64,000 nt of DNA from Channallabes apus (lineage: Eukaryota > Chordata > Actinopteri > Siluriformes > Clariidae): positions 36,212,256 to 36,276,255 of the forward strand of contig CM060108.1 of the NCBI GenBank assembly GCA_030522415.1, written 5' to 3'. The notes under the pieces were generated by a model. That model was not told the origin of the DNA and did not search any database. It worked only from the letters and a program-made list of their open reading frames with translations. Each line of letters begins with the position of its first letter. Position 1 is the first letter of the stretch. Shown one piece after another: positions 18,301 to 31,793 of the stretch. The position numbers and the translations under genes are program-made.

Positions 18301-20376
18301 GTGACGCTCGGTGTCAAGAAGCGCATGCGTGGTACATGATACTCGGTGCTCGTAAACCAAGACAATGCTAGTTTTTCAAGTCAAAATTTATTAAAAATCT
18401 TTGCTCGTCTTGCGGAACACTCGTAAACCGCGTTACTCGTAATCCGAGGTTCCATTGTATTTTATTGAAATGCTTTTCCTCTCTCTACTAGTAGCCCATC
18501 ATTGTTAAGATTCAATATGTTATACATTCTAAAATGCTTTTCTCATCACCACAGTAGTACAGAGTTGAGTTACTGTAGCCTTACTAAGGCCTGTAAACAG
18601 TCTCCATTGACCCTTTTCATTTCCATTAACAGAACTGCTGCTCCCTAGATTCACGTTTCTATGGTGTTACATTATCAAAAAGATAATCACAGATCAGCCT
18701 TTTTCCTTCAAATTTCGCAAGCAGATTAGTTTCCTGATTCGATAGTATTGAAATATATATTAATAAAATCCCTATCCCTGTAAATAAGTATGTGTGCATG
18801 TGCACCTAATAAAGAGTTTATGGGAACACTGGCTTCCTCTTTTATTTCATTAATGTGCAAAGGTGAAATTATTATATTTTCAATGTAGAAATGTATTCAT
18901 ATTATTCACACATGGTTAAATTTATTACATTTAATGACTAAATGGACAAAGGTTCGTGGAAAGTAATAAAAAAAATTGTGATATCCTGTTATGGGTTAAG
19001 TTTGATAATAACCTCAACCCTTCTGGGAAGGCTTTCCACCATTGAATTAATGGCTGTGCTGAGTTTTGTTTATTCAGCCAAGAGTGCATTAGTGATGTCT
19101 GGCAATACAAGGTGTTGGACCTGTGCAAAGCGTTTGCACCTATCTGGGCAAACCATGTTTTTGTAGAGCTGTCCTTGTTCACAGGTGCATTGTAAAGCTG
19201 GATCGAGTTTGAGCTTCTTTATTCCTTTAAATGAAATAATAAATTTAATACATTTTAAATTGAAATAATAATTCTATGGTGAACAAAAACATTATATCCA
19301 ATCATGGATGGTACAGTAAGTTGTCAGATGTTCACAAGCCTTTGGTCACATAACGTATCAAACATCTCACTGTCAAAAGCTGTTGGTTCATTTAATGTAA
19401 ACTGTTATCAGAGGACAGCACAGCCTGTGTGAAAGTCTCCTTTTATTTCCTTCACATATTTCCAATGTAAACCCAGAGGAGCAAGGCTCCTGAATTTCGC
19501 GGTGGTAAAGTGCTCGCCCTATCATCCAAATATCGCTAGTTCATTTCCCAGGTGATGCTGTAGCCTCTTTTTCTTTTGAAGAGAGACTGGAGACAGAACA
19601 GAACCCACACAAACATCATTAAGAGACATCCTGCACTTCATCTATTACTTAAAGGCAACCAGTCAGCCATACCATGTAGAATATGAACAAACCCCACAAA
19701 AAAGTGAGCTTCATGTGGAGAATTATTTGAATATATCCATTTTATGCATTATTGTTAAGATGATCCACTGGATTATTTAAAATGTACCTGATACACTGTG
19801 TTTTGTTTTTTTTCTTCCCCTTTCTCAGTGGATGTGACTCTGGATCCTGATACGGCTCATCCCAACCTTGTCCTGTCTGCTGATGGAAAACAAGTGACAC
19901 ATGGAGACATTTGGCAGAATCTCTCTGATGCACCAGAGAGGTTTAATTTTTGTGTCTGTGTTCTGGGAAAGCAGAGTTTCTCCTCCAAGAGATTTTATTA
20001 TGAGGTGCAGGTCAGAGGGAAAACTGCGTGGGATTTTGGAGTTGCTGCAGGGTCCATTAACAGGAAGGGAGACATTACACTGACTCCTCGTGATGGATTC
20101 TGGACTCTGGCTTTGAGGAATGAGAATGAGTATAAAGCTTATGCTGATCCAGATGTCCCCCTGACACTGCGAGAGGTGGTGGAGAAGGTTGGGGTGTTTG
20201 TGGATTATGAGGAGGGTCTGGTCTCCTTTTATGATGTAAAGGGTAGGTCTCATATCTACTCTTTCTCTGGTCAGACGTTCACAGAGAAACTCTATCCATA
20301 CTTCAGTCCTCATTTAAAGGAAGGTGGTAAAAACACAGCACCACTGATTATCTCTCCTGTATTAAAAACTGAATGA
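15338..20376 (+). CDS. Predicted Myb/SANT-like / TRIM coiled-coil / PRY-SPRY chimeric protein
   Basis: Exons: 15338-15776, 15902-16257, 16510-16605, 16730-16963, 17060-17210, 17324-17359 and 19829-20376. All junctions are GT/AG, phases agree, and the total is 1860 nt (619 aa). Residues 1-95 form a Myb/SANT-like (MADF/Myb_DNA-bind_4 type) domain: NWSDYETRELL, the TVRDSALY turn, KLKKLRRHY. An acidic run near 125-145, a basic KKRQRKK motif and a charged helix follow. Residues 266-437 are the finTRIM coiled coil, including the diagnostic 234-bp exon. Residues 438-619 are PRY-SPRY ([37 protein letters not shown]). No RING or B-box exon lies upstream. Caution: exon 2 also reads through to a stop at 16290, so exons 1-2 may be a separate two-exon gene beside a RING-less TRIM copy. 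AATAAA at 20394 could end the transcript. The 5' ATG at 15299 is in frame, but 15338 starts the domain. Confidence 0.55.
17550..18457. mobile_element. Tc1/mariner-superfamily MITE (family P), copy 1
   Basis: TA-flanked ends CAGTGGAACCTTGGATTACG and CGTAATCCGAGGTTCCATTG form terminal inverted repeats. Inside are GTTCCGGAA and ACTCGTAAACC motifs near both ends. The interior has no transposase but short (GT)n and (GA)n tracts. Partial or diverged relatives lie at about 24240-24481, 31336-32253 and 56540-56722. It sits in intron 6 of the Myb/SANT-TRIM gene. Confidence 0.8.
18458..19828. other. Intron 6 remainder of the Myb/SANT-TRIM gene
   Basis: No gene. 18950-19190 resembles a decayed DNA-transposon segment (GGGAAGGCTTTCCACCATTG). 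19490-19600 resembles the tRNA head of the SINE at 24543-24982 (GTAAAGTGCTCGCCCTATCATCC) and is probably a fragment of that family. Confidence 0.5.
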
Positions 20377-21780
20377 CTTTTTTTTTTTACTCAAATAAAA
20401 TGTAAAAAAAAAAAAAAAAAAGAATTTTAAAACATTAAACTGCTAGAGCAAATGTTTCAACAAAAAAAAACTCACTTTTTTTTCTGATATTCTGAAGTGA
20501 AAGTACTGAATAAAATACTTCTACTATAAATTTTAAGGATAAAACTTTTCAATTAAAATCTTGATCAAACATTTTTTTTAATGTAACAGACATTGTGGGA
20601 TTTTTATGAATCACTTATCTTAGGCTTGAGAAACTATCACTACAAGATTTAATCATTACCCTGCTGAGAAAGAGCATGACTATAACCCAACATATACTTT
20701 ATTAATGAAGGGAATTTTTACTTTGTTTTAAATTCATGCATCAGTTCATCATAAAGGGAAAAAAAATGAGAAAACCACTTGTTCTTTTAATATTATTTTC
20801 CAAATCTCACATTTTCAAATAAGTACGTTTGTCCAGACCTTTGGCGCCCCCTACTGGCCCGGGCCCTCCGTGACTACATGGCATTTAGACCTTCCATTTA
20901 ATATTACTGTGGCTCCTGGTGAGTGGGAGTAATCATTATTTTATTGTTGTCTGGACTAGCGTTCTCTATCGCTCTCTCGCTCTAGTAGGCAATACAGACT
21001 TTACCCCATCGCTTCAATTTTTTACATCTCTTCCATTGTTTTTCACTTTCTGCCTTCCAGAGGGACGTCACGCAGCGTAATAATCACGTGACCTATGAAT
21101 CTAGGAGCCTAAATGAACTAATAAGTAGCCTTTAAAAAATAAATAAAAAATCACCCGTTGCACGAAGAAACGAAAAATAAAAACATTTATTAATAGCAGA
21201 TTGTGTTATTAATAGTGTTATTTATATTTATAATACTACACGAGATATATTTGGATAAATAAGGGCTGGTCCCTGTCCTAATGTAAGGCGTTACAAAGTG
21301 AAGAAACAAGGAAGTAACGTCTCACTGACTAAGTGAAAGAAAAACTGTAGCTTTTATACGGAACAATATAAATAAAGCACTTTTAATGACTTAAAGAGGA
21401 GTGTAAACAAAGATTCTGCTTCTGCAAAAAGTAAGGAGAAAAACAAAGTAAATTATGTTACTTGTAATGTTTCAGTGTTAGTGGAGTTTGTGATACAGAG
21501 AGAGTCTCTAACAATGGAAAAACGAAACGTGATGTTTTTTCTTGAATTAAAACACAAAGTTATTATTCAAAAATGAGACATTTATTTAGTATTTGGTGCT
21601 GACTGATGTGTCTTGTAAGCTGCATTGAATGAAGAGAGTCAGACAGCACTGTGACAAGTACAAACTCGACTTTTTCTGTTTACAATAACATGTTTTTACA
21701 ATAATAGCCAATACATACTCCTAGTGTGTGTAATAAATCATTTCTAAATGTAAAGGTTTAACAGTTGAAGGAAAAAGAAA
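20377..21780. other. Intergenic region between two TRIM-family genes
   Basis: Contains the polyadenylation signal AATAAA (20394-20399), followed at once by an A18 tract, then AT-rich DNA. The last several hundred bases should hold the promoter and 5'UTR of the following finTRIM gene, but no TATA box or clear regulatory motif is recognised. Confidence 0.5.
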
Positions 21781-24700
21781 ATGGATAAAATTTCATCACC
21801 ACAAGTAAGAAAAGGCAGAAGGAAAAGCATGGACAGACCTGGTGATGATTGTAAGTAACACATTCACATATATTGTTTACCCATTTAAAAGTTAGTGTTA
21901 AAGACGTACACCATGCTCTGGTGTCAAGGTGTATTGTGATTTGTAAAAGGAAGCACTCTCTCTCTCACACACACACACACACATTATATATACTTATATA
22001 TAATGTATGTTTAGAGGTAAATTGTACTGTATATAGAGAGAGTGACAGAGAGCGAGAGAGAGAGTTTAGGGCTATATAAGTCTACATCTACACATGTGGA
22101 TAATAGGGGATAAGAAGTACAGATTAATAAAGTTGTAAAATGTATTACAGGTAAAAGGTACGAGTGGTTTAATGGTGTAGTATAGAGTTTGAGTGTAGTG
22201 GTTGTGGGGAAAGAAGCTGGACTTGAACCTGCTGGTTCAAGTGCGAATGTTCCAGTACCTTCACTTGGATGTAAGGAAGCCAAAACGTTTGTGATTTAGT
22301 AGAAGTCGTCTGATGGGACTGTGTGCTCTGCGAAGACATCTAATGTGGTGAAGGTAGCTGGTAGTTGTGTACCAATAATGTGCTGGATGATTTTCCCTAC
22401 CCTTTGTAGGGCTTTTCTTTCTGACACAGTGGAGCTGCTATACCAGATGGTGATAGAGTTGGTCAGGATGCTCTCAATGGTGCAACAATAAAAGCTTTAT
22501 AGTATCTAGGAGGATAGACAAACTTTCTTTTGTCTCCTCATGAAGTAAAGAGGCTGTTGCACTTTTCTGGAACCAAAGTGTTATTGTGCCAGGATAGATC
22601 CTCTGAGATGTGGACACTAAAGAACTTGAAGCCAGGGACAAGGTTGAGGAATGTGTGCTGCTTTTTGATTTCTGGAAATCCACAATGAGCTCTTTGTTTT
22701 TCTTCATGCTGGAACACAGTTTGCTTTTAGGTATGTGTTAATGCCAAGAGGGAAAGACATAAGCAATGGTCTTAGAGAAGCAATTATTATAAGGGTCATA
22801 AAACTATTTCCAAACAATTTGGAGTTCAACATTCTGCAGTGAGAAAGATTATTCGAAAGTGGAAAGCATTCAAGTCTCAGGAGTGGATATCTGAGCACAT
22901 TCATCGCAATTCACTGCAAGGTTAGACCATGCATGTTGAAATGTTAAAGTCCTTGACAGTTAAAATTAGAAGACTGAACAATTATGGTTTGTTTAAAAGA
23001 GTTGCCAGGAGAAACGTGTTCTGTCTAAAAAGAACACGAAAGCATGACTGAAGTTCAGACAACTGCATCTGAACAAACCACAAGACTTCTGGAACAATGT
23101 CCTATGTTGGACATTGACCAAAATGGAATTATTCTTGTGGCAAATATGAGGCCATTTGTCCAACAGCCAAAAACATGGTCGAAATTCTCATGCAACAGGA
23201 ATGGCTGAAAAATATAAGAATTAAGGTTCTGAAATGTACTAATCAAAGTCCAAATCTCAACCCAATTGAAAGGCTGTGCCCAAAATCCTCAATGAACTGA
23301 ATCAATGTTGTAAAGAAGAGTGAATATGTGAAAGATTGATGAAGTCATATAGGAAATCATTATTTCAAAGTATTGCTTCTAAAGGTGAATGTAAAACCTA
23401 GATAAAAAAGATACATGTTCTTCTTGCAAAAACATAGAATTATAATGACTTTTACACATGACTATGCACTTCAGCTTTGAACTTTGAGAATCCACCATAT
23501 AATCTAATACATTTTCTAAAAAAAAATTTTCATAATCTATGAAACCTAGTTTCTCGTGACTCCAGCGATCTCCTGTCCGAAGACCAGCTGCTGTGTTCGA
23601 TTTGCCTGGATGTGTTCACTGATCCAGTCACCACTACATGTGGACACAATTTCTGCAAGAGCTGCCTTACACAGTGCTGGGAGACGAGTCAACACTGTCA
23701 CTGTCCATTATGTAAAGAGAAATTCACCAAGAGACCTGAACTGAAGATTAATACAACATTGAGAGAGGTAACAGATCACTTCAAGAAGAGAAGTGTTCCT
23801 GACAAATCTGAGGTTCATTGTGATGCCTGCATTGGAGAGAAGCTGAAGGCCCTGAAATCCTGTATGGATTGCCGTGCGTCTTTCTGTACATCCCATCTAG
23901 CACCTCATAATCATGTTCCAAGCTTTAAGAAACACAAACTAATAAACCCCGTGAAGAACCTGGAGGACTACATATGCCAGAAACATGATAGAGCTCTGGA
24001 GCTGTTCTGTAGAGACGATCAGACGTGTGTGTGTCAGTTCTGCACTGAGACGAACCACAAGAATCACAACACTGTTACTATAGAGGAGGAGAGCAGAGAG
24101 AGGAAGGTGAGGAACACTGATTAACATGAATTTACTAATGAACACTAATTTATCTGATAGTAGTTCAGATGTAAACAGCTGCAAAATATCGGTTTAAATT
24201 ATGAAAATGTGTTTAAGGTTGATTAATGTTAAGCCTTTAATCCTTTCAGTTACAACTTTGGACTGTACAAGCTTCTACAAACTAACACAAAGTGCAGTGC
24301 AGGCTGACAGAGAGAGAGAAAATGGATCTTTAACCTCTCTAATGAGACTTGCTTTTACTTTACATGCGCGCACATGTTATAATAAACAGTACACACGCGC
24401 TGTACACACATGCATACAAACACAAAATAAAAGATGTTTTACGTGCACACGCGTTACTCGCAATCCTAGGTTTCACTGTATTTTTTTTTTATCACTTTCA
24501 TCGAAGTCAGAAGTATACATGCACTAAGTTTATTGTGTCTTTTTTTCCCCCCGATTTTCTCCCTAATTTAGTCGTGTCCAATTCCTCCCCGTCACTAGGG
24601 GGCTCCAACATTAAGGCTATTACTACCACTCAGTCAGGAGGGCCGAAGACTATCACATGTTTCCTCTGAACCACATGACGCCAGCCAACCACATCTTTTT

Positions 24701-27700
24701 CAAACTGCTCGCTCACGCACCTTTGGGGGTTGCGTTACACACTCAGAGGACAGCACTATCCACTCCTTCCGCTTGCATGAGCTCACAGACACCCCTGATT
24801 GACTGTAGAGCCGTGATTAATGTGGGAGCACTAAGTATCTCTCATCCCTCCCCTCTGAGAGTGCTCGGCCAATCAGCTCTCTCTAGACCTCCGGCTGCGA
24901 GAGGTTACAGCATCACTCGGGAATCGAACCACCGATCTCTGGATGATAGGGCGAGCACTTTACCACTGCGCCACTCGGATGGCTAAGTTTATTGTGTCTT
25001 TAAACAAAAAGAAAACTCCAGATGATTTCATTCTGAGCTTAAGAAGCTTCTGATAGGTTAATTGATTCCATTTGAGTTAATTGGTGGCACTTGTGGATGC
25101 ATATAAAGGCACATTTCAAACACAGAGCCTCTTTCTTTGACATCATGGGAAAATCAAGAAAAATCAACCAAGACATGAGGAAAAGATTTGTGGACCTACC
25201 ACAAGTGTGGCTCATCTTTAGGTGCAATTTCCAGATGCCTGATGGGTCCCACATTCATCCGTTCAGACAATAACATGCAAATATTAAAAACATGGGAATG
25301 TACAACCATCATACCAGTCAGGAAGGAGACGGATTCTGAATCTCAGAGAGGAACATTTTTTGTCAACAGCAAAAGACCTTGTGAAGATGCTGGCTGAAAC
25401 TGGTAAGACTGTGTCCATATCCACAGTTAAACGAGTCTGTGTACCACCATGAGCTGAAAGGGAGGAGTGCTTCTGGGAGGAGAAAGACATTACTACAGAA
25501 CAACCATAAAAATAAAAAAAAACTACAGGTTGCAACTGCACATGGGGACAAAAATCTTAATTTCTGGAGACATGTCCTGTGATCTGATGAAACAAAAATT
25601 GAACGGTTGGTGGAAAAGCTTTGAAGCCTCCAACTGTGAAGTATGGGGGTTGTAGTATAATGTTGTGGGGCTGCTTTGCTGCAGAAGGGATAGGTGCAAT
25701 TCACAAGATAGATGGCATCATGAGAAAAGAAAATAAGTTTGGACAATGACCCCAAACATACTATACCTCCAAATTAGTTACAAGGTGGATTTAAGGACAA
25801 CAAAGTCAAGGTATTGAAGTGGTCATCACAAAGCCCTGATCTCAATCCCATAGAAAATTTGTGTGGGGCACTGAAGTCGAGTGCGATCAAGAAGGCCTAC
25901 AAACCTGACCCAGTTACACCAGTTCTGTCAAAAGAAGTGGACCAAAATTCCAGCAAACTATTGTAGAACGCTTTTGGAAGGATACTCGAAATGTTTTGGC
26001 CCAAGTGAAACAGTTTGTTGCAATTCTACCAAATACTAAGGAACTGTATGTACATTTTTGACTGATGAAAGTAACAAAAAAAAAAAAAATCAATAAAATT
26101 CTCCCTCGCTTGATTCTGACATTTAGCATATACAAAAACTATGTTCATATTTATTGATCTAAAACATAAAAGGTATTCTGATTTAATGCTTGACAGTAAA
26201 TAAAAACTGTTTTTGTGTTTTTTCCTGAAGTGTATGTAAATATCTGGTTTTAACTGTATAATCTGGCACATACAGTGGTGTGAAAAACTATTTGCCCCCC
26301 TCCTGATTTCTTATTCTTTTGCATGTTTGTCACACAAAATGTTTCTGATCATCAAACACATTTAACTATTAGTCAAAGGTAACACAAGTAAACACAAAAT
26401 GCAGTTTTTAAATGAGGGGTTTTATTATTTAGGGAGAAAAAAAATCCAAACCTACATGGCCCTGTGTGAAAAAGTAATTGCCCCCTGAACCTAATAACTG
26501 GTTGGGCCACCCTTAGCAGCAATAATTGCAATCAAGCGTTTGCGATAACTTGCAACGAGTCTTTTACAGCGCTCTGGAGGAATTTTGGCCCACTCATCTT
26601 TGCAGAATTGTTGTAATTCAGCTTTATTTGAGGGTTTTCTAGCATGAACCGCCTTTTTAAGGTCATGCCACAACATCTCAATAGGATTCAGGTCAGGACT
26701 TTGACTAGGCCACTCCAAAGTCTTCATTTTGTTTTTCTTCAGCCATTCAGAGGTGGATTTGCCGGTGTGTTTTGGGTCATTGTCCTGCTGCAGCACCCAA
26801 GATCGCTTCAGCTTGAGTTGACGAACAGATGGCCGGACATTCTCCTTCAGGATTTTTTGGTAGACAGTAGAATTCATGGTTCCATCTATCACAGCAAGCC
26901 TTCCAGGTCCTGAAGCAGCAAAACAACCCCAGACCATCACACTACCACCACCATATTTTACTGTTGGTATGATGTTCTTTTTCTGAAATGCTGTGTTACT
27001 TTTACGCCAGATGTAACGGGACACGCACCTTCCAAAAAGTTCAACTTTTGTCTCGTCGGTCCACAAGGTATTTTCCCAAAAGTCTTGGCAATCATTGAGA
27101 TGTTCTTTTAGCAAAATTGAGACGAGCCTTAATGTTCTTTTTGCTTAAAAGTGGTTTGCGCCTTGGAAATCTGCCATGCAGGCGGTTTTTGCCCAGTCTC
27201 TTTCTTATGGTGGAGTCGTGAACACTGACCTTAATTGAGGCAAGTGAGGCCTGCAGTTCTTTAGATGTTGTCCTGGGGTCTTTTGTGGCCTCTCGGATGA
27301 GTTGTCTCTGCGCTCTTGGGGTAATTTTAGTCGGCTGGCCACTCCTGGGAAGGTTCACCACTGTTCCATGTTTTTGCCATTTGTGGATAATGGCTCTCAC
27401 TGTGGTTCGCTGGAGTCCCAAAGCTTTAGAAATGGCTTTATAACCTTTACCAGACTGATAGATCTCAATTACTTTTGTTCTCATTTGTTCCTGAATTTCT
27501 TTGGATCTTGGCATGATGTCTAGCTTTTGAGGTGCTTTTGGTCTACTTCTCTGTGTCAGGTAGCTCCTATTTAAGTGATTTCTTGATTGAAACAGGTGTG
27601 GCAGTAATCAGGCCTGGGGGTGACTACAGAAATTCAACTCAGGTGTGATAAACCACAGTTAAATTATTTTTTAACAAGGGGGGCAATCACTTTTTCACAC

Positions 27701-30700
27701 AGGGCCATGTAGATTTGGAGTTTTTTTTCTCCCTTAATAACGTAAACCTTCATTTAAAAACTGCATTTTGTGTTCAATTATGTTATCTTTGACTAATAGT
27801 TAACGGTTTTTGATGAGCAGAAACATTTAAGTGTGACAAACATGCAAAAGAACAAGAAATCAGGAAGGGGGCAAATAGTTTTTCACACCACTGTAACTGC
27901 TCATAACTTTCCTTATACACAACATTTTGATTCCATTTATGGTGCAGGTTTAACTTCAGGCAAATAACTAAGTACTGCAAATTCTACTTTTGCGTGATGC
28001 TTGCTGAACTGACATACAGACAGAAACATTTCCCATTTATATATGTTACATAAGGATATGATTGAAAGAGTGAGTTCTGACCAATGTACAAACAAAACCT
28101 TTCTTTTATGTATATACAAACCGAATTCCAAAAAAGTTGGGACACTAAACAAATTGTGAATAAAAACTGAATGCAATGATGTGCAGATGGCAAATGTCAA
28201 TATTTTATTCAGAATAGAACATAGATGACAGATCAAAAGTTTAATCTGAGAAAATGAATCATTTTAAAGGAAAAATATGTTGATTCCAAATTTCACGGTG
28301 TCAACAAATCCCAAGTAGCAATAAGAGGCTGGAAAAAGTAAATTTGAGCATAACGAAGAGCTGGAAGACCAATTAACAGTAATTAGGTTAATTGGCAATA
28401 TGATTGGGTATAAAAAGAGCTTCTCAGAGTGGCAGTGTCTCTCAGAAGCCAAGATGGGTAGAGGATCACCAATTCCCACAATGTTGTGCAGAAAGATAGC
28501 GGAGCAATATCAGAAAGGTGTTACCCAGCGAAAAATTGCAAAGACTTTGCAGTTATCATCATCAACTGTGCAAAATATCATCCAAAGATTCAGAGAATCT
28601 GGAACAATCTCTGTGCGTAAGGGTCAAGGGCGTAAAACCATACTGGATACCCGTGATCTCCGGGCCCTTAAACGACACTGCACCACAAACAGGAATGCTA
28701 CTGTAAAGGAAATCACAGAATGGGCTCAGGAATACTTCCAGAAACCATTGTCAGTGAACACAATCCACCGTGCCATCCGCCGTTGCCGGCTGAAACTCTA
28801 CAGTGCAAAGAAGAAGCCATTTCTAAGCAAGATCCACAAGCACAGGCGTTTTCATTGGGCCAGGGATCATTTAAAATGGAGTGTGGCAAAATGGAAGACT
28901 GTTCTGTGGTCAGACGAGTCACGATTCGAAGTTCTTGTTGGAAATGTGGGACGCCATGTCATCCGGACCAAAGAGGACAAGGACAACCCAAGTTGTTATC
29001 AACGCTCAGTTCAGAAGCCTGCATCTCTGATGGTATGGGGTTGCATGAGTGCGTGTGGCATGGGCAGCTTGCATGTCTGGAAAGGCACCATCAATGCAGA
29101 AAAATATATTCAGGTTCTAGAACAACATCTAGTCATCTCTTTCAGGGAAGACCCTGCAGTTTTCAACAAGATAATGCCAGACCAAATTCTGCATCAATCA
29201 CAACATCATGGTTGCGTAGGAGAAGGATCCGGGTACTGAAATGGCCAGTCTGCAGTCCAGATCTTTCCCCTATAGAGAACATTTGGCGCATCATAAAGAG
29301 GAAGGTGCGACAAAGAAGGCCCAAGACGATTGAACTGTTAGAGGCCTGTATTAGACAAGAATGGGAGAGCATTCCTATTTCTAAACTTGACAAACTGGTC
29401 TCCTCGGTCCCCAGACGTCTGTTGAGTGTTGTAAGGGGAGATGCCACACAGTGGTGAAAATGGCCTTGTCCCAACTTTTTTGGGATTTGTTGACACCATG
29501 ACATTTTGATTCACCATATTTTTCCCTTAAAATGATAAATTTTTTCAGTTTAAACTTTAGTTCCGTGATTTATGTTCTATTCTGAATGAAATATTGACAT
29601 TTGCCATCTCCACATCATTGCATTCAGTTTTTATTCACAATTTGTTTAGTGTCCCAACTTTTTTGGAATCCGGTTTGTAGATTAAACAATTAAAGATTAA
29701 CAATGAGTTTGTTCAAAAACAAAAAAGAAAATAACTACTGTACCTATCGCAATGTTTTCTGCTCTGTCCTCAGACTCATCTGGGCAAAACACGGACAGAT
29801 GTGCAGAAGATGATTCAGCCCCGACTGAAGAAGATCGAAGAGATCAGACACTCAGTAGAGCTCAGCAAAGTGTGTGCAAAATGGCATGAGTTTATATAAG
29901 CTCCAATCAGTAGTTTTCTTTTTAAAAACTATATAGACTGTCATTAAACATTAGTTCATTATTTAGTCTTATCTGATGAAGAACGAATGTGTTTCTTTTA
30001 GAGAAACATAGAGAAAGAGAAAGCAGGTAGTGTTGAAGTCTTCACTGCTCTGATTCGCTCCATTGAGAGAAGTCAGGCTGAGCTGCTGGAGGTGATGGAG
30101 GAGAAGCGGAAAGCAGCAGAGAGGCAGGCTGAAGGACTCATTAAAGAGCTGGAGCAGGAAATCACTGTGCTAAAGAGGAGAGACACTGAGCTGGAGCAGC
30201 TCTCACACACTGAGGATCATCTCCACCTCCTACAGGTCAGTGTTCCTCTCTCTGCTCACTGGCAATGCAGAACATCACAGAACAACACTCACCATGCTGA
30301 GGGATTTCTCCTCTCTCCTGCTCTACTGTAGATTTCCTCCTCCATGTGCAGCCCTCCACACACCAAGAACTGGACTGAGATCAGTATTAACACTGACCTG
30401 AGTGGGGACACTGTGAGGACAGCTCTGTCTCAGCTTCAGCAGACTCTCAATGAGAAACTCACTAAAACACTCAATGACAAGTTAAAGGAAGCAGGTGAGA
30501 AACCTATATATTTACAATATATGCACAGGATGCCAGCAAAATGAGATCTCCATTTTGGCTGTTCTGAGAAATAAAGGGAGAGAGAGAGAGAGAGAATTAG
30601 TATTACAAGCTGTTAGAAAAAATGTTTTATGCATGTCTTTTGAGTCATAAAGGTGTTTAAGAACCAATATGTCAATATTATAATATATTTGAAAGATTTT

Positions 30701-31696
30701 GCAAAACACTATAAGTTAATTTGTCATAATTTTGCCCCAATGAGGGCATTACCATAGTAAAGGGGTGGACCATATAATGTCCGATTTGGTGTCAAGCAAC
30801 TGCATATACATCTTTATATGCAGATGATGTGGTCCCATCAGGTCATATTGGAGTTCACAAATCCTGACTGTATTATGTAGCGTAGCAGACATAACTAGGT
30901 GGATGATAATCAACGTCTTTAAATATCCACAAAACCAGTGGCAGTTATAGTTTAAAGCTTATAAGATAAGAATATTTTGTTGGAGGCAACCATATGTGCC
31001 TGCTGACAATAATTTGCCAAAATGAATGTAAGTCCATGAATGGCTTTTATTTTGTTCTGCTGTGAAACTGTTCACATGTTGTAGTCATAGGTATACAATA
31101 GTTTGCATTATGTAATCTGTTAAGCTTTTAGATTCATCTGAATCAGAGACTACATTAAGTCTAATAAATGCCATGTTTTGTTGTATTTAGACTCCACAGA
31201 ACTGAAGAGGATTCAGCAGTATGCAGGTAAATTGAGGTTTCTGATTTCCTTTTATATTAAAATGTAAATAAAAGGAAGTCTTTAACTGTCAGGAATTTTG
31301 ATGGTGGGCCAACTGACCTTGCAGTAAATATTCAGTGGAACATCATATTCCAAAACACTCGTAAATCAAAGCAAATTGTCCCATAAGAAATAATGAAAAC
31401 TTAAATTTTTCGTTCCACAGCCCAAAAAAATAAATACATAAAAATAATTAATACAAACTATAAAGGAGAAATTAAACAAATTAACCTGCACTTTACCTTA
31501 AAAAAAAAAAAAGTAAAAATAATTCCCGACAGATAAGTGTTTCCGTTTTTGCGTGCAGGCACTCTGTTTGTGTTTGTGTATGTGTTTGAAGCTAAAGTAA
31601 GAGGAGCCTCTTATTTTCAGCCCCTCAGCCTGTCCTGTGTGTGTGTTATGTCTGTGCACGCGCTTAATTTGTGTATGTGAAGCAGAGAGGGGGTGC

Positions 31697-31747
<51 letters not shown>

Positions 31748-31748
31748 G

Positions 31749-31793
<45 letters not shown>

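Noticed and set aside
28720..29130. First part of the second-frame ORF over the family C transposase
   Set aside because: Upstream of the frame break this frame is a shadow; only its part after about 29130 is transposase.
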